From positions 127,067,161-127,131,160 of the forward strand of contig NC_092859.1 in assembly GCF_032062135.1 (NCBI RefSeq): 64,000 bases of DNA, given 5' to 3'. This document shows positions 57,901 to 64,000 of this stretch, piece by piece. Made by a program: the position numbers and the translations under genes. Origin of the DNA: Pyxicephalus adspersus (Eukaryota; Chordata; Amphibia; Anura; Pyxicephalidae). How positions within the stretch are numbered: the first letter of the stretch is position 1; every line of letters begins with the position of its first letter. The notes below the pieces were generated by a model. It saw only the letters and a list, made by a program, of their open reading frames with translations. It was not told the origin of the DNA and searched no databases.

Positions 57901-59265
57901 AAATGACTTTAATCTGTTTGGCAAGAAAATGTTTGTTGACCAGTGTTATTATTATAAATACAGTATTTATAAAGCTCCAAGATATTAGGCAGTGCTGTAC
58001 ATTAATAGGGGTGACAGTCCTGACAGTGACAGTAAGATACAAACAATGACGCAGAAGGAGGAGAGGACCCTGCCCCGTAAAGCTTAAAATATAGGAGGTG
58101 GGAGATAGTTGCACACAAGAGGTGGGGGGATAATTTTTTTTTTTGGATTAGGAATTGTATTACGAAATATAAAACTTTAACTGTGCCCAAACTAATCCAT
58201 AGCTGCAGTTCCCGTCTTCAGCACCCTGTACGCATTCTGCCTCCATGACCTAAATATTTGTATAACCAAATCAGAATGAGTACAGCAGTGACAACCTGGT
58301 TTCAAAATGTCTGCACATTTCCAGGTATTTTTTTTATGTAATACTGTATACATGTCAAAGTTTCTCACACTTAAATTTTTTTAAGTTACCAAATGGTGCA
58401 TGGCCATAAAACAGAACTCCAGGTAACCAGAGAATAATATAGTAGATTTGGGAACAGCTAAATAAATTGTAATTGTGTCCAGCCATTGTAATGATTTCCA
58501 CCCTTCTGCCACACTGTATAGCCAGGAAATCAACTGTTTTATCTCTTTGTTCCGCTAGGGGGCTGTTCTCACTATTCGTGATGTGTTGTAGTTTGGGCAA
58601 TACAACATTCCTAAAAATGCAGGGATATCTACCTGCTCATAGAATGCTCTGTCTGCAGTTCTTTTTGTTGCAATGCAGTGTGCTTTAAAAAAGGGAGACC
58701 GAAGAAGGAAATAACTCTGGAAGATGCAAAACCAAACCAAAAAATATTGCCTACCTGCCTGTGCTTTAGGTTACAGGACTGTAAAAAACAAGAATCCCAG
58801 ATAATGGTACTTTTAACGGATTCTTAGGAGGAGGTTGTGGTCCACTGTGCTGTGTTAATAATGTGTGAACAAGCACACAAACACAGCACAGGTATGCATC
58901 CTCGCATACTGCCATGCAGGTGCACTGGGTGCCAATTATAATATAGGCATCATTTTGCACTTATTGTTCTTGTCACCATTGTGTTTGAATGGGTTGTAAT
59001 TCTCCGTTACTATGCCAAATAACATAACTGTAGCCTGCACAGATTTCTTTTGTCATGTATGAGTGCTTACCCATAATTTTATTTATTATTGTCTTTTAGG
59101 AAACCTGAAAAAATACCTCCATACAAAGAAAGAAAACAGGGAGAGAAGCATCAACCTCGATATAAAAGGGAAGGTAAATGGCAAAAGCATGGGCGTGCCA
59201 ATGGAAGACACATGGCCAATGTTGAAATAGAATTGGGGCAGTTGCCCTTTGATCCAAAATATTAA
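36851..59265 (+). CDS. CCPG1: Cell cycle progression 1 (CCPG1), ER-phagy receptor, gene span with nine coding exons
   Basis: CCPG1 is a single-pass ER membrane protein that delivers luminal ER to autophagosomes during ER stress. Exons: 36851-36910, 39566-39677, 39763-39830, 42752-43013, 45441-45689, 46451-46572, 49408-49533, 53933-55317 and 59100-59265. They join in frame to 849 codons plus stop (human 757). The cytosolic N-terminus has an LC3-interacting WTII at residues 14-17 and FIP200-type motifs SDIETL (22-27) and SDIVTL (119-124). A membrane segment [18 protein letters not shown] lies at about 233-250. The luminal part is a long coiled coil (about 251-520), then the conserved [20 protein letters not shown] block and a C-terminal globular region ending GQLPFDPKY. 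The first intron after the ATG exon uses a GC donor. Introns 7 and 9 (after coding exons 6 and 8) carry transposons. Confidence 0.96.
37208..37654. mobile_element. Tc1/mariner-type non-autonomous element with TA duplication
   Basis: The left end CAGGTAGTCCCCGGGTTAC and the complement of the right end (CATGTAGTACCCAGGTTA) are inverted repeats flanked by TA (37206-37207 and 37655-37656). The inside is non-coding. It lies in the CCPG1 intron after the first coding exon. Confidence 0.7.
37690..37990 (-). pseudogene. Remnant of a Tc1-like transposase C-terminus
   Basis: The minus-strand frame 37736 downward ([18 protein letters not shown]..) recalls the LVxSMPRRxQAV end of Tc1-type transposases, and a related but broken stretch precedes it. 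This is weak similarity judged by eye. Confidence 0.4.
39566..39677 (+). CDS. CCPG1: CCPG1 coding exon 2 (FIP200-type motif 1)
   Basis: It begins [18 protein letters not shown] and ends ..SPAEIS. The acceptor is GTCTTTAG and the donor CAG|GTAATA, phase 1. Confidence 0.93.
39763..39830 (+). CDS. CCPG1: CCPG1 coding exon 3
   Basis: A short acidic exon encoding [20 protein letters not shown] and PGE. The acceptor is CATGTATAG and the donor GAG|GTATGT, phase 0. Confidence 0.85.
39831..42751. other. CCPG1 intron after coding exon 3
   Basis: It contains an AT microsatellite, a short SINE-tail fragment at 40425-40470 (TTATTATTA..GTTTATATAGCGCTTATTATGC) and a C-run at 40575-40585. Nothing else is recognised. 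Confidence 0.5.
40335..40355. repeat. (AT)n microsatellite
   Basis: About ten AT units within a CCPG1 intron. Confidence 0.8.
42752..43013 (+). CDS. CCPG1: CCPG1 coding exon 4 (FIP200-type motif 2)
   Basis: It contains [15 protein letters not shown], the second FIP200-interacting motif, and ends [16 protein letters not shown], which is highly conserved. The donor is CTG|GTAAGA, phase 1. The frame continuing to 43201 is intron read-through. Confidence 0.95.
43014..45440. other. CCPG1 intron after coding exon 4
   Basis: No exon or defined repeat is recognised. It is AT-rich. Confidence 0.45.
45441..45689 (+). CDS. CCPG1: CCPG1 coding exon 5 (transmembrane segment)
   Basis: It encodes a Ser/Asp-rich stretch, [16 protein letters not shown], and then [20 protein letters not shown], the only membrane span. 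The acceptor is CTCTCAACAG and the donor ATG|GTAAAT, phase 1. Confidence 0.96.
46451..46572 (+). CDS. CCPG1: CCPG1 coding exon 6
   Basis: It encodes [20 protein letters not shown] and [14 protein letters not shown], the start of the luminal coiled coil. The donor AAA|GTGAGT is only 33 bases from the left end of a transposon. Confidence 0.94.
46606..48841 (+). mobile_element. Complete DNA transposon copy A, unclassified CAC-ended family
   Basis: The left end CACTGGGGAACATTTTTG and the complement of the right end (CACTGGGGAACGCATTTTTT) form clear terminal inverted repeats. The 2.24-kb interior carries a broken transposase-like ORF in the same sense as CCPG1. Flanks are TATAA on the left and TTATG on the right, so a target duplication is not evident. 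Copy B (55731-57945) has matching ORF order, related ends and nearly equal length. CAC...GTG ends with short duplications recall CACTA/Mirage/Chapaev-type elements, but that is inference. It lies in the intron after CCPG1 coding exon 6. Confidence 0.8.
46883..48546 (+). pseudogene. Broken transposase-like ORF of copy A
   Basis: It begins after an acceptor-like CTTTCTTTCAG and reads [20 protein letters not shown], then a second Cys pair in [14 protein letters not shown] and a third in CDCYFC, suggesting an N-terminal zinc-binding region. The next stretch ([13 protein letters not shown]) follows a stop. Then come [20 protein letters not shown] with CYLC, a [16 protein letters not shown] block, and finally [20 protein letters not shown] and [19 protein letters not shown]. 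Asp/Glu positions and the CxxC after the LLGQ block fit a DDE-type transposase (inference). Several stops and frameshifts make it inactive. Confidence 0.75.
49408..49533 (+). CDS. CCPG1: CCPG1 coding exon 7
   Basis: It encodes 42 codons of coiled coil ([20 protein letters not shown] ..). The acceptor is TTTTTCAG and the donor AAG|GTAGAG, phase 0. It is less conserved in sequence, but placement and phase fit. Confidence 0.88.
49639..50781. mobile_element. Composite CCACCTGG inverted-repeat element between TTAA sites
   Basis: It starts CCACCTGGGCGTTAC after TTAA (49635-49638) and ends GTTTACCGGCCAGGTGG before TTAA (50782-50785). Inside, the module 'TGTATTG..CAATACAAAA..GAATTTCCCGC' followed by a GC-rich stretch occurs twice (about 49977-50120 and 50425-50600), as if two copies were joined. 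An AT palindrome (about 50372-50415) and a GATTTTTGCAAAATCGATAAA hairpin near 50727 are included. Confidence 0.7.
51122..51680. mobile_element. Second TTAA-flanked element of the CGGTACA family
   Basis: It starts CCTCCTGTGCGGTTC after TTAA (51118-51121) and ends ACCGCTGGGGAAG before TTAA (51681-51684). It shares 'aaaagcggtacattgtttt', 'ttgtattgaatgcaatacaaa' and 'cccgccccgccc' with 49639-50781, and keeps a long inner inverted repeat. Confidence 0.7.
51685..53932. other. CCPG1 intron before the large exon, unique part
   Basis: No gene or defined element is recognised. A 110-codon frame at 51802-52134 is AT-driven, with no domain. A/T-rich runs occur at 52010 and 52820. Confidence 0.45.
53933..55317 (+). 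CDS. CCPG1: CCPG1 large luminal exon
   Basis: It encodes 461 codons: coiled coil with [20 protein letters not shown] and [15 protein letters not shown], then [20 protein letters not shown] and [13 protein letters not shown], and the C-terminal [42 protein letters not shown]. The donor is AAG|GTTAGT, phase 2. Confidence 0.96.
55731..57945 (+). mobile_element. Complete DNA transposon copy B, same family as copy A
   Basis: The left end CACAGCTCAACAAAAAATG and the complement of the right end (CACTGGTCAACAAACATT) are inverted repeats, and both are followed inward by a CTTGCCAA stretch and, further in, by TTGGCTCTAGTT. A TTA directly flanks each side (55728-55730 and 57946-57948), a probable 3-bp target duplication. 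It is 2.2 kb and lies in the CCPG1 intron after the large exon, in the same sense as the gene. Confidence 0.8.
56030..57685 (+). pseudogene. Broken transposase-like ORF of copy B
   Basis: The ATG at 56030 follows an acceptor-like TTTTTTACAG, as in copy A, and reads [19 protein letters not shown] before a stop. The same blocks follow as in copy [91 protein letters not shown] (a candidate first catalytic Asp, lost in copy A), [40 protein letters not shown], and [20 protein letters not shown] with [17 protein letters not shown]. At least four stops or frameshifts are present. Confidence 0.78.
57946..58140. repeat. Repeat with ATATTAGGCAGTGCTGTACATT block
   Basis: 'TTATTATTATAAATACAGTATTTATAAAGC', 'gcagtgctgtacattaataggggt' and 'gaggaggagaggaccctgccccg' follow the same order as 24436-24535. 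Its left edge abuts transposon copy B. Confidence 0.65.
58141..59099. other. Last CCPG1 intron, right part
   Basis: No exon or defined element is recognised. Confidence 0.45.
59100..59265 (+). CDS. CCPG1: CCPG1 last coding exon (long C-terminal isoform)
   Basis: It follows GTCTTTTAG and encodes a basic tail with [20 protein letters not shown] and [12 protein letters not shown], then TAA. The end matches the alternative C-terminus of vertebrate CCPG1. Confidence 0.93.
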
Positions 59266-60048
59266 ATAGCATGAATCACTTTTAATCATATAGTTTAGCC
59301 CTAGAGCCAGGATATGCAGTCGGTTACTCTTAATCTCTCTTGCCTCTTAAAGCTTAAAAAAACTGCAGGGGGACTTTCAAAGAAAGGCACAGTGACGGGC
59401 AGGTCCTTACGGAGCTATAATAATCTGCAAATTTGTGATTCTTGTGCCATCATGTGATCAGAGTACATTCTAAACATGTGTGGGCTAACACTGACCTCTA
59501 GATGAGAATTCACACACTTGTCATCTATTTAACAGTCTATTTTAGATTTACCAAAACTATGTTGTGTAAAGGTCTGCTTATACAAGCCATTCATTTTATA
59601 TCCAATCAATCAGGTTGGCCATTCCACTACAGAGTTATTGGTAAAGCTAAAAGAAACTTTCATTTGATCTTAGCCCACTTCAGACTCCGCACTGACTGTC
59701 CTTGTGCCTTTATTTCTAAATTACCCCCACGGGCCTGTTATCCTGGCTCTACCTGGCTGGTGCTCTCTCTTGTGAAATCTGTTTAAGCTTTGCTATATTT
59801 TTATTTAGTAATGAACAGATTACTTTTGGTTGCTTGCATGATTCCATGACATTTCTGATCCTCGAATCACAAGTAATTGTCTCTAATGTGTTGCTGTGCT
59901 AATAGATGTGCAGTGTTAAGTTTGTTTTCCTAATAACAGAATTTGCGCTGTTAATTTGTAATGTTCTTTCCTATTTGATTTTTTGCGGTTCAAAAAAAAG
60001 TTGGTTCTCGGTGTTGGCAAGAAAAAAAAAGACACTGAATTTAAAAAA

Positions 60049-60054
60049 AATAAA
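60049..60054 (+). terminator. CCPG1 polyadenylation signal candidate
   Basis: A plus-strand AATAAA in an A-rich stretch, about 780 bases after the CCPG1 stop. Confidence 0.5.
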
Positions 60055-60062
60055 AAATAACC

Positions 60063-60068
60063 TTTATT
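60063..60068 (-). terminator. PIGB polyadenylation signal candidate
   Basis: A minus-strand AATAAA (TTTATT on plus), 250 bases beyond the PIGB stop codon, only nine bases from the CCPG1 signal on the other strand. Confidence 0.5.
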
Positions 60069-60318
60069 TAAAATGATCTTTTGCTTTTGTGTCTCTGGTT
60101 TATACTACATACACGCACATTTCTATATTCAGTAGTTGTTATTTAGCCCTGAGGGAATTGTCTGGTCCATGTATTGCCCTCAAAGGGCAAAATATCTGTT
60201 CACAGTGATCAAGTGATCTGAGGTATGTTTGTAGGAATGGCACTTTACTATTAACATTGCATCTTCATGTCCTGTTAGGAACAGATCTCCTTATGATGAT
60301 GACAAAACGCAGCATCCT

Positions 60319-60438
60319 TCATTTTAGGTCTCGCTCATACATGTATATATGGCTTCCTATTCGACCATCCGGCACATGAGTATGGAATACAGAGGCCTTC
60401 CTTACATAACTGTTTGTAGTCAGAAATGTACTTATTTC
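60319..60438 (-). CDS. PIGB: PIGB last coding exon
   Basis: On the minus strand the acceptor is TTTTTGTACACAG. It encodes 39 residues ending [15 protein letters not shown] and TGA, phase 0 in. Confidence 0.93.
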   Translation of the reverse strand, partial: EISTFLTTNSYVRKASVFHTHVPDGRIGSHIYMYERDLK

Positions 60439-63349
60439 CTGTGTACAAAAAAAAAAAAGGTTGATTAGTATTTAGTGGCTCAGACAGATTATGGATAAAC
60501 AGTGTTTATCTGCTCAGAAGTAGATTTGTACTGGACCACAAATGTTCCCACATCAACTAATAGGAGCTCTAATATTACAGGACTGGACATCACTATGTTA
60601 ACACAAGAGGAACAGAAAACATTGAATGAGGAGATTTGATGAGTAAAGACATGGATCCTAATTCTAATCTTCATTTTACACTCTGATGCTGATTAATGTT
60701 TTTGTCCTACATTGAATATTGAGGACCCGGTGGAGCTAAGAGTGCATTGGAGGAACAACTGATGCAATTTTATTATAATTTTGTTAAAAAAAAAGCACCA
60801 CTGACTTTTAAAACAGCAATGTACTGTATTTCCCCATGTATACGCACTTTGTTTCGAAAAATGTGGGGTCTAAGATAGATGCGTCCTATACAATGGAAGA
60901 TTATTTATTTACTTGCAATTCATGCTTTATCGTGCTTGTTTTTACAATATTTTTTTTATTGTGGTTATACAGCTACGGATGCCTACGCAGCCCACTTACG
61001 CTATGAAGGTAATAAAGCCACGGCTCTCAAAAGATTTTCATACAGTGCTAAATTCAAGTTAAAAATGATCCAAGTTTGCAAAAGTGAATGGAAAATGTGC
61101 TGCTGAACGTAAATTTGGTCCTCCTATAATTGAGAAAACAATCAGAGACTGGCTACGGGAAGAAGAAGAAGGCCATGGGAGGCAAGTCAGCAAAATGGCC
61201 TGATTTGGAGAGGGAATTAAAGATATGGGTTGAAGAGCAAAGGGCAATCGGAATTCCTGTGTCTACAAAGATGGTTGAGCATTTGGCAAGAAGAATTGCT
61301 GGTAAAAAATGAAAAACTGAATTCAAAGGAGGACACTATTGGTGCTTCAGGTACATGAAACGACATGGACTAAGCATGCGTACACGCAGCAGACTTGCCC
61401 AAAAGATGCCTGAAAGCTATCAGCAGAAGGTCTTTGAATTTCATCAGTTTGTCATTCAATGTCGGAAAACACATCACTTTAAGTTGGGACAGATTGCAAA
61501 TTTGGACGAAGTCCCCCTTTAATTTGATGTACAAAGTAACAGAACTGTTGATAGGAAGGGGTGAAGACTAACTGTGAAGACATGAAAAGAGCCATTATAC
61601 AGTTGTTCTAGCTTGTTGTGCCGACGGAACCAAGCTGCCTCCTATGCTAAATTTCAAACGCAAAACAATGCCAAAAGAAGACATTCCTCGAGGAGTGATT
61701 GTCCATGTTCATGACAAAGGTTGGATGGATCAGGATGGGATGAAGATCTGGTTTGAGAAAGTTTGGAGCAGAGACCGGGTGAACTCTTTTGCAAACCTGC
61801 CCTATGGGTGCTTGATCAGTTCAGGGTACACATAAAATAAAACAAAGACGATTGCTGCAGAGAAGAAAACAAAACTTGCAGTCATACCTGGAGGCTTGAC
61901 ATCCAAGCTCCAACCACTTGATGTCAGCATTAACAAACCCTTCTAAGCTGCTATGAGAGAAGAATGGACCCAATGGTTGAAGGCTTCTGGGGACAAATTG
62001 ACACCAGCAGGAAGAGTAAGGAAACCAACAATGGAAGTTTGTACTTGGGTGAAAAGATCCTGGGATAGTGTGAAGATTGAGATCGTTGTCAAGTCATTTA
62101 AGAAGTGTGGCATTTCAAACGCCATAGATGGAACTGAGGATGAGGCAATATATGAAGACAGTGATTTGTCATCAGACACATCAGCCAAAGAACCATCATA
62201 TTTTTGAGAGTTTTGACAGTGATGAGGGATTGTAATGGATTCTATGATGAATAAAGTTCAATAACATTATGTAATAAAATAATTTTTTTCCAAATTTCGG
62301 GTCCCAAAATCAAGGTGTGTCCTATACATGGGAGAATCGTATACATGGGGAAATATGGTACTTTAAAAATGCACTGTTTGCCGCATCAGCTTTAGGCCTT
62401 AACAGAGCTGAATGTCAAAAAGCTGGGTGCCACATTGAATTCTTGCTTAATGGAGGTAAACCTAACCACGTGACCTGTCAAAGCACCTGTCCAATTATAG
62501 AGCTCTCAAATCCATGTTCCTTCACAGCCTGCACTTCTGCTCAATCTTTACAAATAAAATGAAAGCGTTGGTCATAGCACAAGGATGATGCATTGTCTTT
62601 TCTCCATTATAAATATTTTCTTAAAATTTTCTGCATTCGTAGATTTTTTTTCACATTCATTTAGTAAAAAAGTGTAACTGCACTCCTAATGGAATTACAC
62701 TTATTGTTGCTCTAATACCCCCCCCCCCCCCCCTTAAGTTTATTATCCATCTTTACTCCACTGAGATCGTGGCTGTGCAACCTCACAGCAACCCCTAGAT
62801 TTTTCTTTCAATTCTTAACAATTGGGTGTCACTCCTGCTGCTCACAAGTACCAGGAAAGTGAAGAATTTGTGCAGCCTCACAGCTAAGATAAGCTGTACA
62901 AGACTAGAGAATAGACAATGATGGGACAACATAGGTGATCCAGCAAAACTAGAATTTATTTCCTAAAAATCACTTGCTATTAGTTGGAAATGTTGTTATC
63001 CTGGACCAGATCCAATCCAGGTTTGCCATTAAGTATATGACAATAAAGGGGGAGTGGGGATAAATGTAAGTGTGCCAATCTTACCCCACACATTAACACT
63101 TGCACAAAGGTAATGTGTTTTGCTATTACAGCCAACCATTTGTAATCAATAAATCTTACTATACTCACCTTTTCTAGAGCACTGAACATTACCAAATGTG
63201 TCGGTAGTCTGGAGGTATCATAAAATTCTGCCTTAAGCCAAGCTATGGGGCTCACATAGAAAAGTTCAGCCTCATCCACATACGTGTCAGGGTCTCCAAT
63301 ATTTGGGGGACACTCCAGAAAATTCATCTTTAGAGGGCAGTGTACATGA
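60319..63349 (-). CDS. PIGB: GPI mannosyltransferase 3 (PIGB), last two coding exons, partial gene
   Basis: PIGB adds the third mannose to GPI precursors from dolichol-phosphate mannose on the luminal side of the ER. Only the C-terminal 99 residues are in the window, in exons 63349-63169 and 60438-60319. They read [35 protein letters not shown] and [14 protein letters not shown], then [20 protein letters not shown] and [17 protein letters not shown], stop. This agrees with the PIGB C-terminal tail. The intron between them contains a Tigger-like element. The gene converges on CCPG1, and the rest lies beyond the right edge. Confidence 0.92.
60824..62358 (+). mobile_element. Complete Tigger/pogo-like element with TA duplication
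   Basis: The ends CTGTATTTCCCCATGTATAC and (complement of right) CCATATTTCCCCATGTATAC differ at two of 20 positions. They are flanked by TA at 60822-60823 and 62359-62360. The interior carries a broken pogo-type transposase on the plus strand. It sits in the last PIGB intron, opposite to PIGB transcription. Confidence 0.9.
61004..62206 (+). pseudogene. Broken pogo/Tigger transposase
   Basis: An N-terminal helix-turn-helix part ([14 protein letters not shown], then [14 protein letters not shown]) is followed by [20 protein letters not shown] and [14 protein letters not shown] of a CENP-B-type DNA-binding domain. The DDE part appears in pieces: [20 protein letters not shown] with [20 protein letters not shown], a leucine/glutamine '[18 protein letters not shown]'-like stretch with a substitution, and the end [20 protein letters not shown]. 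Stops and frameshifts break it, so it is inactive. Confidence 0.85.
62718..62734. repeat. Poly-C run
   Basis: About 17 consecutive C residues in the last PIGB intron. It is a likely sequencing-difficult spot. Confidence 0.85.
62929..63040. repeat. Partial copy of the palindromic element family
   Basis: It carries 'ggtgatccagcaaaactagaatttatttcc' and 'atcctggaccagatccaatccaggtttgcca', matching parts of 15155-15371 in inverted order. Confidence 0.6.
63169..63349 (-). CDS. PIGB: PIGB penultimate coding exon
   Basis: On the minus strand the acceptor is TTTCTAG and the first base completes a split codon. It encodes 60 codons from [15 protein letters not shown] to FSALEK, with donor AAG|GTGAGT. 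The apparent extension past the donor is read-through. Confidence 0.93.
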
Positions 63350-64000
63350 CTAGAAAGAAAAAAAGATAGAACAGGCTGAAATAGAATTTACATACCTATC
63401 TTCAATGAGAAAATGTTGTAAAGGTCGGACCCTCTTACCAGGCATATAAAATAGTACATTAGGAGTCATTATATTGACTGTTTAGCAGTGTGGGATTTGT
63501 GTTGTGACCAAATACCCAAGTAAAAACTAGTAAAATGAATTTTCATTTACATGACCAATCAGATGCCGGAGAATTTAGAAAATAGCAATTTATCTTTGCC
63601 TTTCCTGTGATAACTGCCTGAGCTAATAATATAATGCATGTCAGGTAATTGACAGGGCAGAAATAGCCAAACCTGACTTTTCAACCCCATAGATTGGGCA
63701 AGGCTTATTAAAAAAAAAAGGTGGAGATATAACTGCTTTTAAAGGAAAGCATTCCTGGAAAATATTTTCATAGCAAACTTTCAGTACTTCTCACTGCCAC
63801 AAGACGTCCTCAATCCAATGATCAACAGCAGTCAACCCAGATCTGAGCTCACAGTGTCCTGGACTCCGGCTAGCCTGGGACTGGCTTGTGAATGAAGCAG
63901 CTGCACAGTAATAAGCACATATCCCTATCATGAACTGGTAGGCTTCTGCTTGCCTCTCACACTCCATCACTGCTATACAAAGACTGCAAGAGGCAGATAC
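63350..64000. other. PIGB upstream intron, to the window edge
   Basis: No further PIGB exon or defined repeat is recognised up to the right edge. Confidence 0.45.

Larger units (their letters stand above)
59266..60075 (+). other. Probable CCPG1 3' untranslated region
   Basis: No coding frame is recognised between the CCPG1 stop and the poly(A) signal at 60049. The extent is inferred from that signal. Confidence 0.5.

Noticed and set aside
63000..63170. Extension of the PIGB penultimate exon past FSALEK
   Set aside because: A clear GTGAGT donor follows, and the true C-terminus is found at 60438-60319.
1..64000. CRISPR array, bacterial operon, tRNA or rRNA gene
   Set aside because: No regularly spaced identical repeats, ribosome-binding patterns or structured RNA genes were seen; tRNA-like boxes occur only in SINE-like repeats.

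Overview
The window is animal nuclear DNA, almost certainly from a frog or toad. It is AT-rich and intron-rich, with short exons bounded by GT-AG (once GC-AG) sites, and it carries dense inverted-repeat and SINE-like elements of the kind I associate with anuran genomes. The gene order DNAAF4, PIERCE2 (C15orf65), CCPG1, PIGB matches, from memory, a block of human chromosome 15q21. The species cannot be fixed from the sequence alone.

Layout. Positions 1-7590 hold no recognisable exon, only repeats and remnants of a Tc1-like element. DNAAF4 (+) runs from 7833 to 21268 in eight recognisable coding exons; the exon expected between exons 7 and 9 was not found. PIERCE2 (-) is a compact gene with its coding region in one exon at 23173-23520, tail-to-tail with DNAAF4. 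A GC-richer promoter-like region near 26600-27050 separates PIERCE2 (-) from CCPG1 (+). CCPG1 codes from 36851 to 59265 in nine coding exons (849 codons), with a large, repeat-filled first intron. PIGB (-) enters from the right edge; its last two coding exons are at 63169-63349 and 60319-60438, convergent with CCPG1.

How the genes relate. DNAAF4 assembles axonemal dyneins and PIERCE2 is a doublet-microtubule inner protein linked to dynein docking, so the left half is a motile-cilium pair. A strong RFX X-box lies just upstream of the DNAAF4 ATG, and a weaker X-box-like site lies in the PIERCE2/CCPG1 promoter region. CCPG1 is an ER-phagy receptor and keeps its LC3- and FIP200-binding motifs. 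PIGB is an ER GPI mannosyltransferase.

Mobile DNA dominates the rest. The most notable items are two full-length, broken copies of one 2.2-kb inverted-repeat DNA transposon family in CCPG1 introns 7 and 9. Both carry the same cysteine-rich, transposase-like ORF, with CAC...GTG ends and, in one copy, a TTA target duplication. A complete Tigger/pogo-like element with TA duplications sits in the last PIGB intron. There are also a decayed mariner, L1-like fragments, and several families of palindromic non-autonomous elements.
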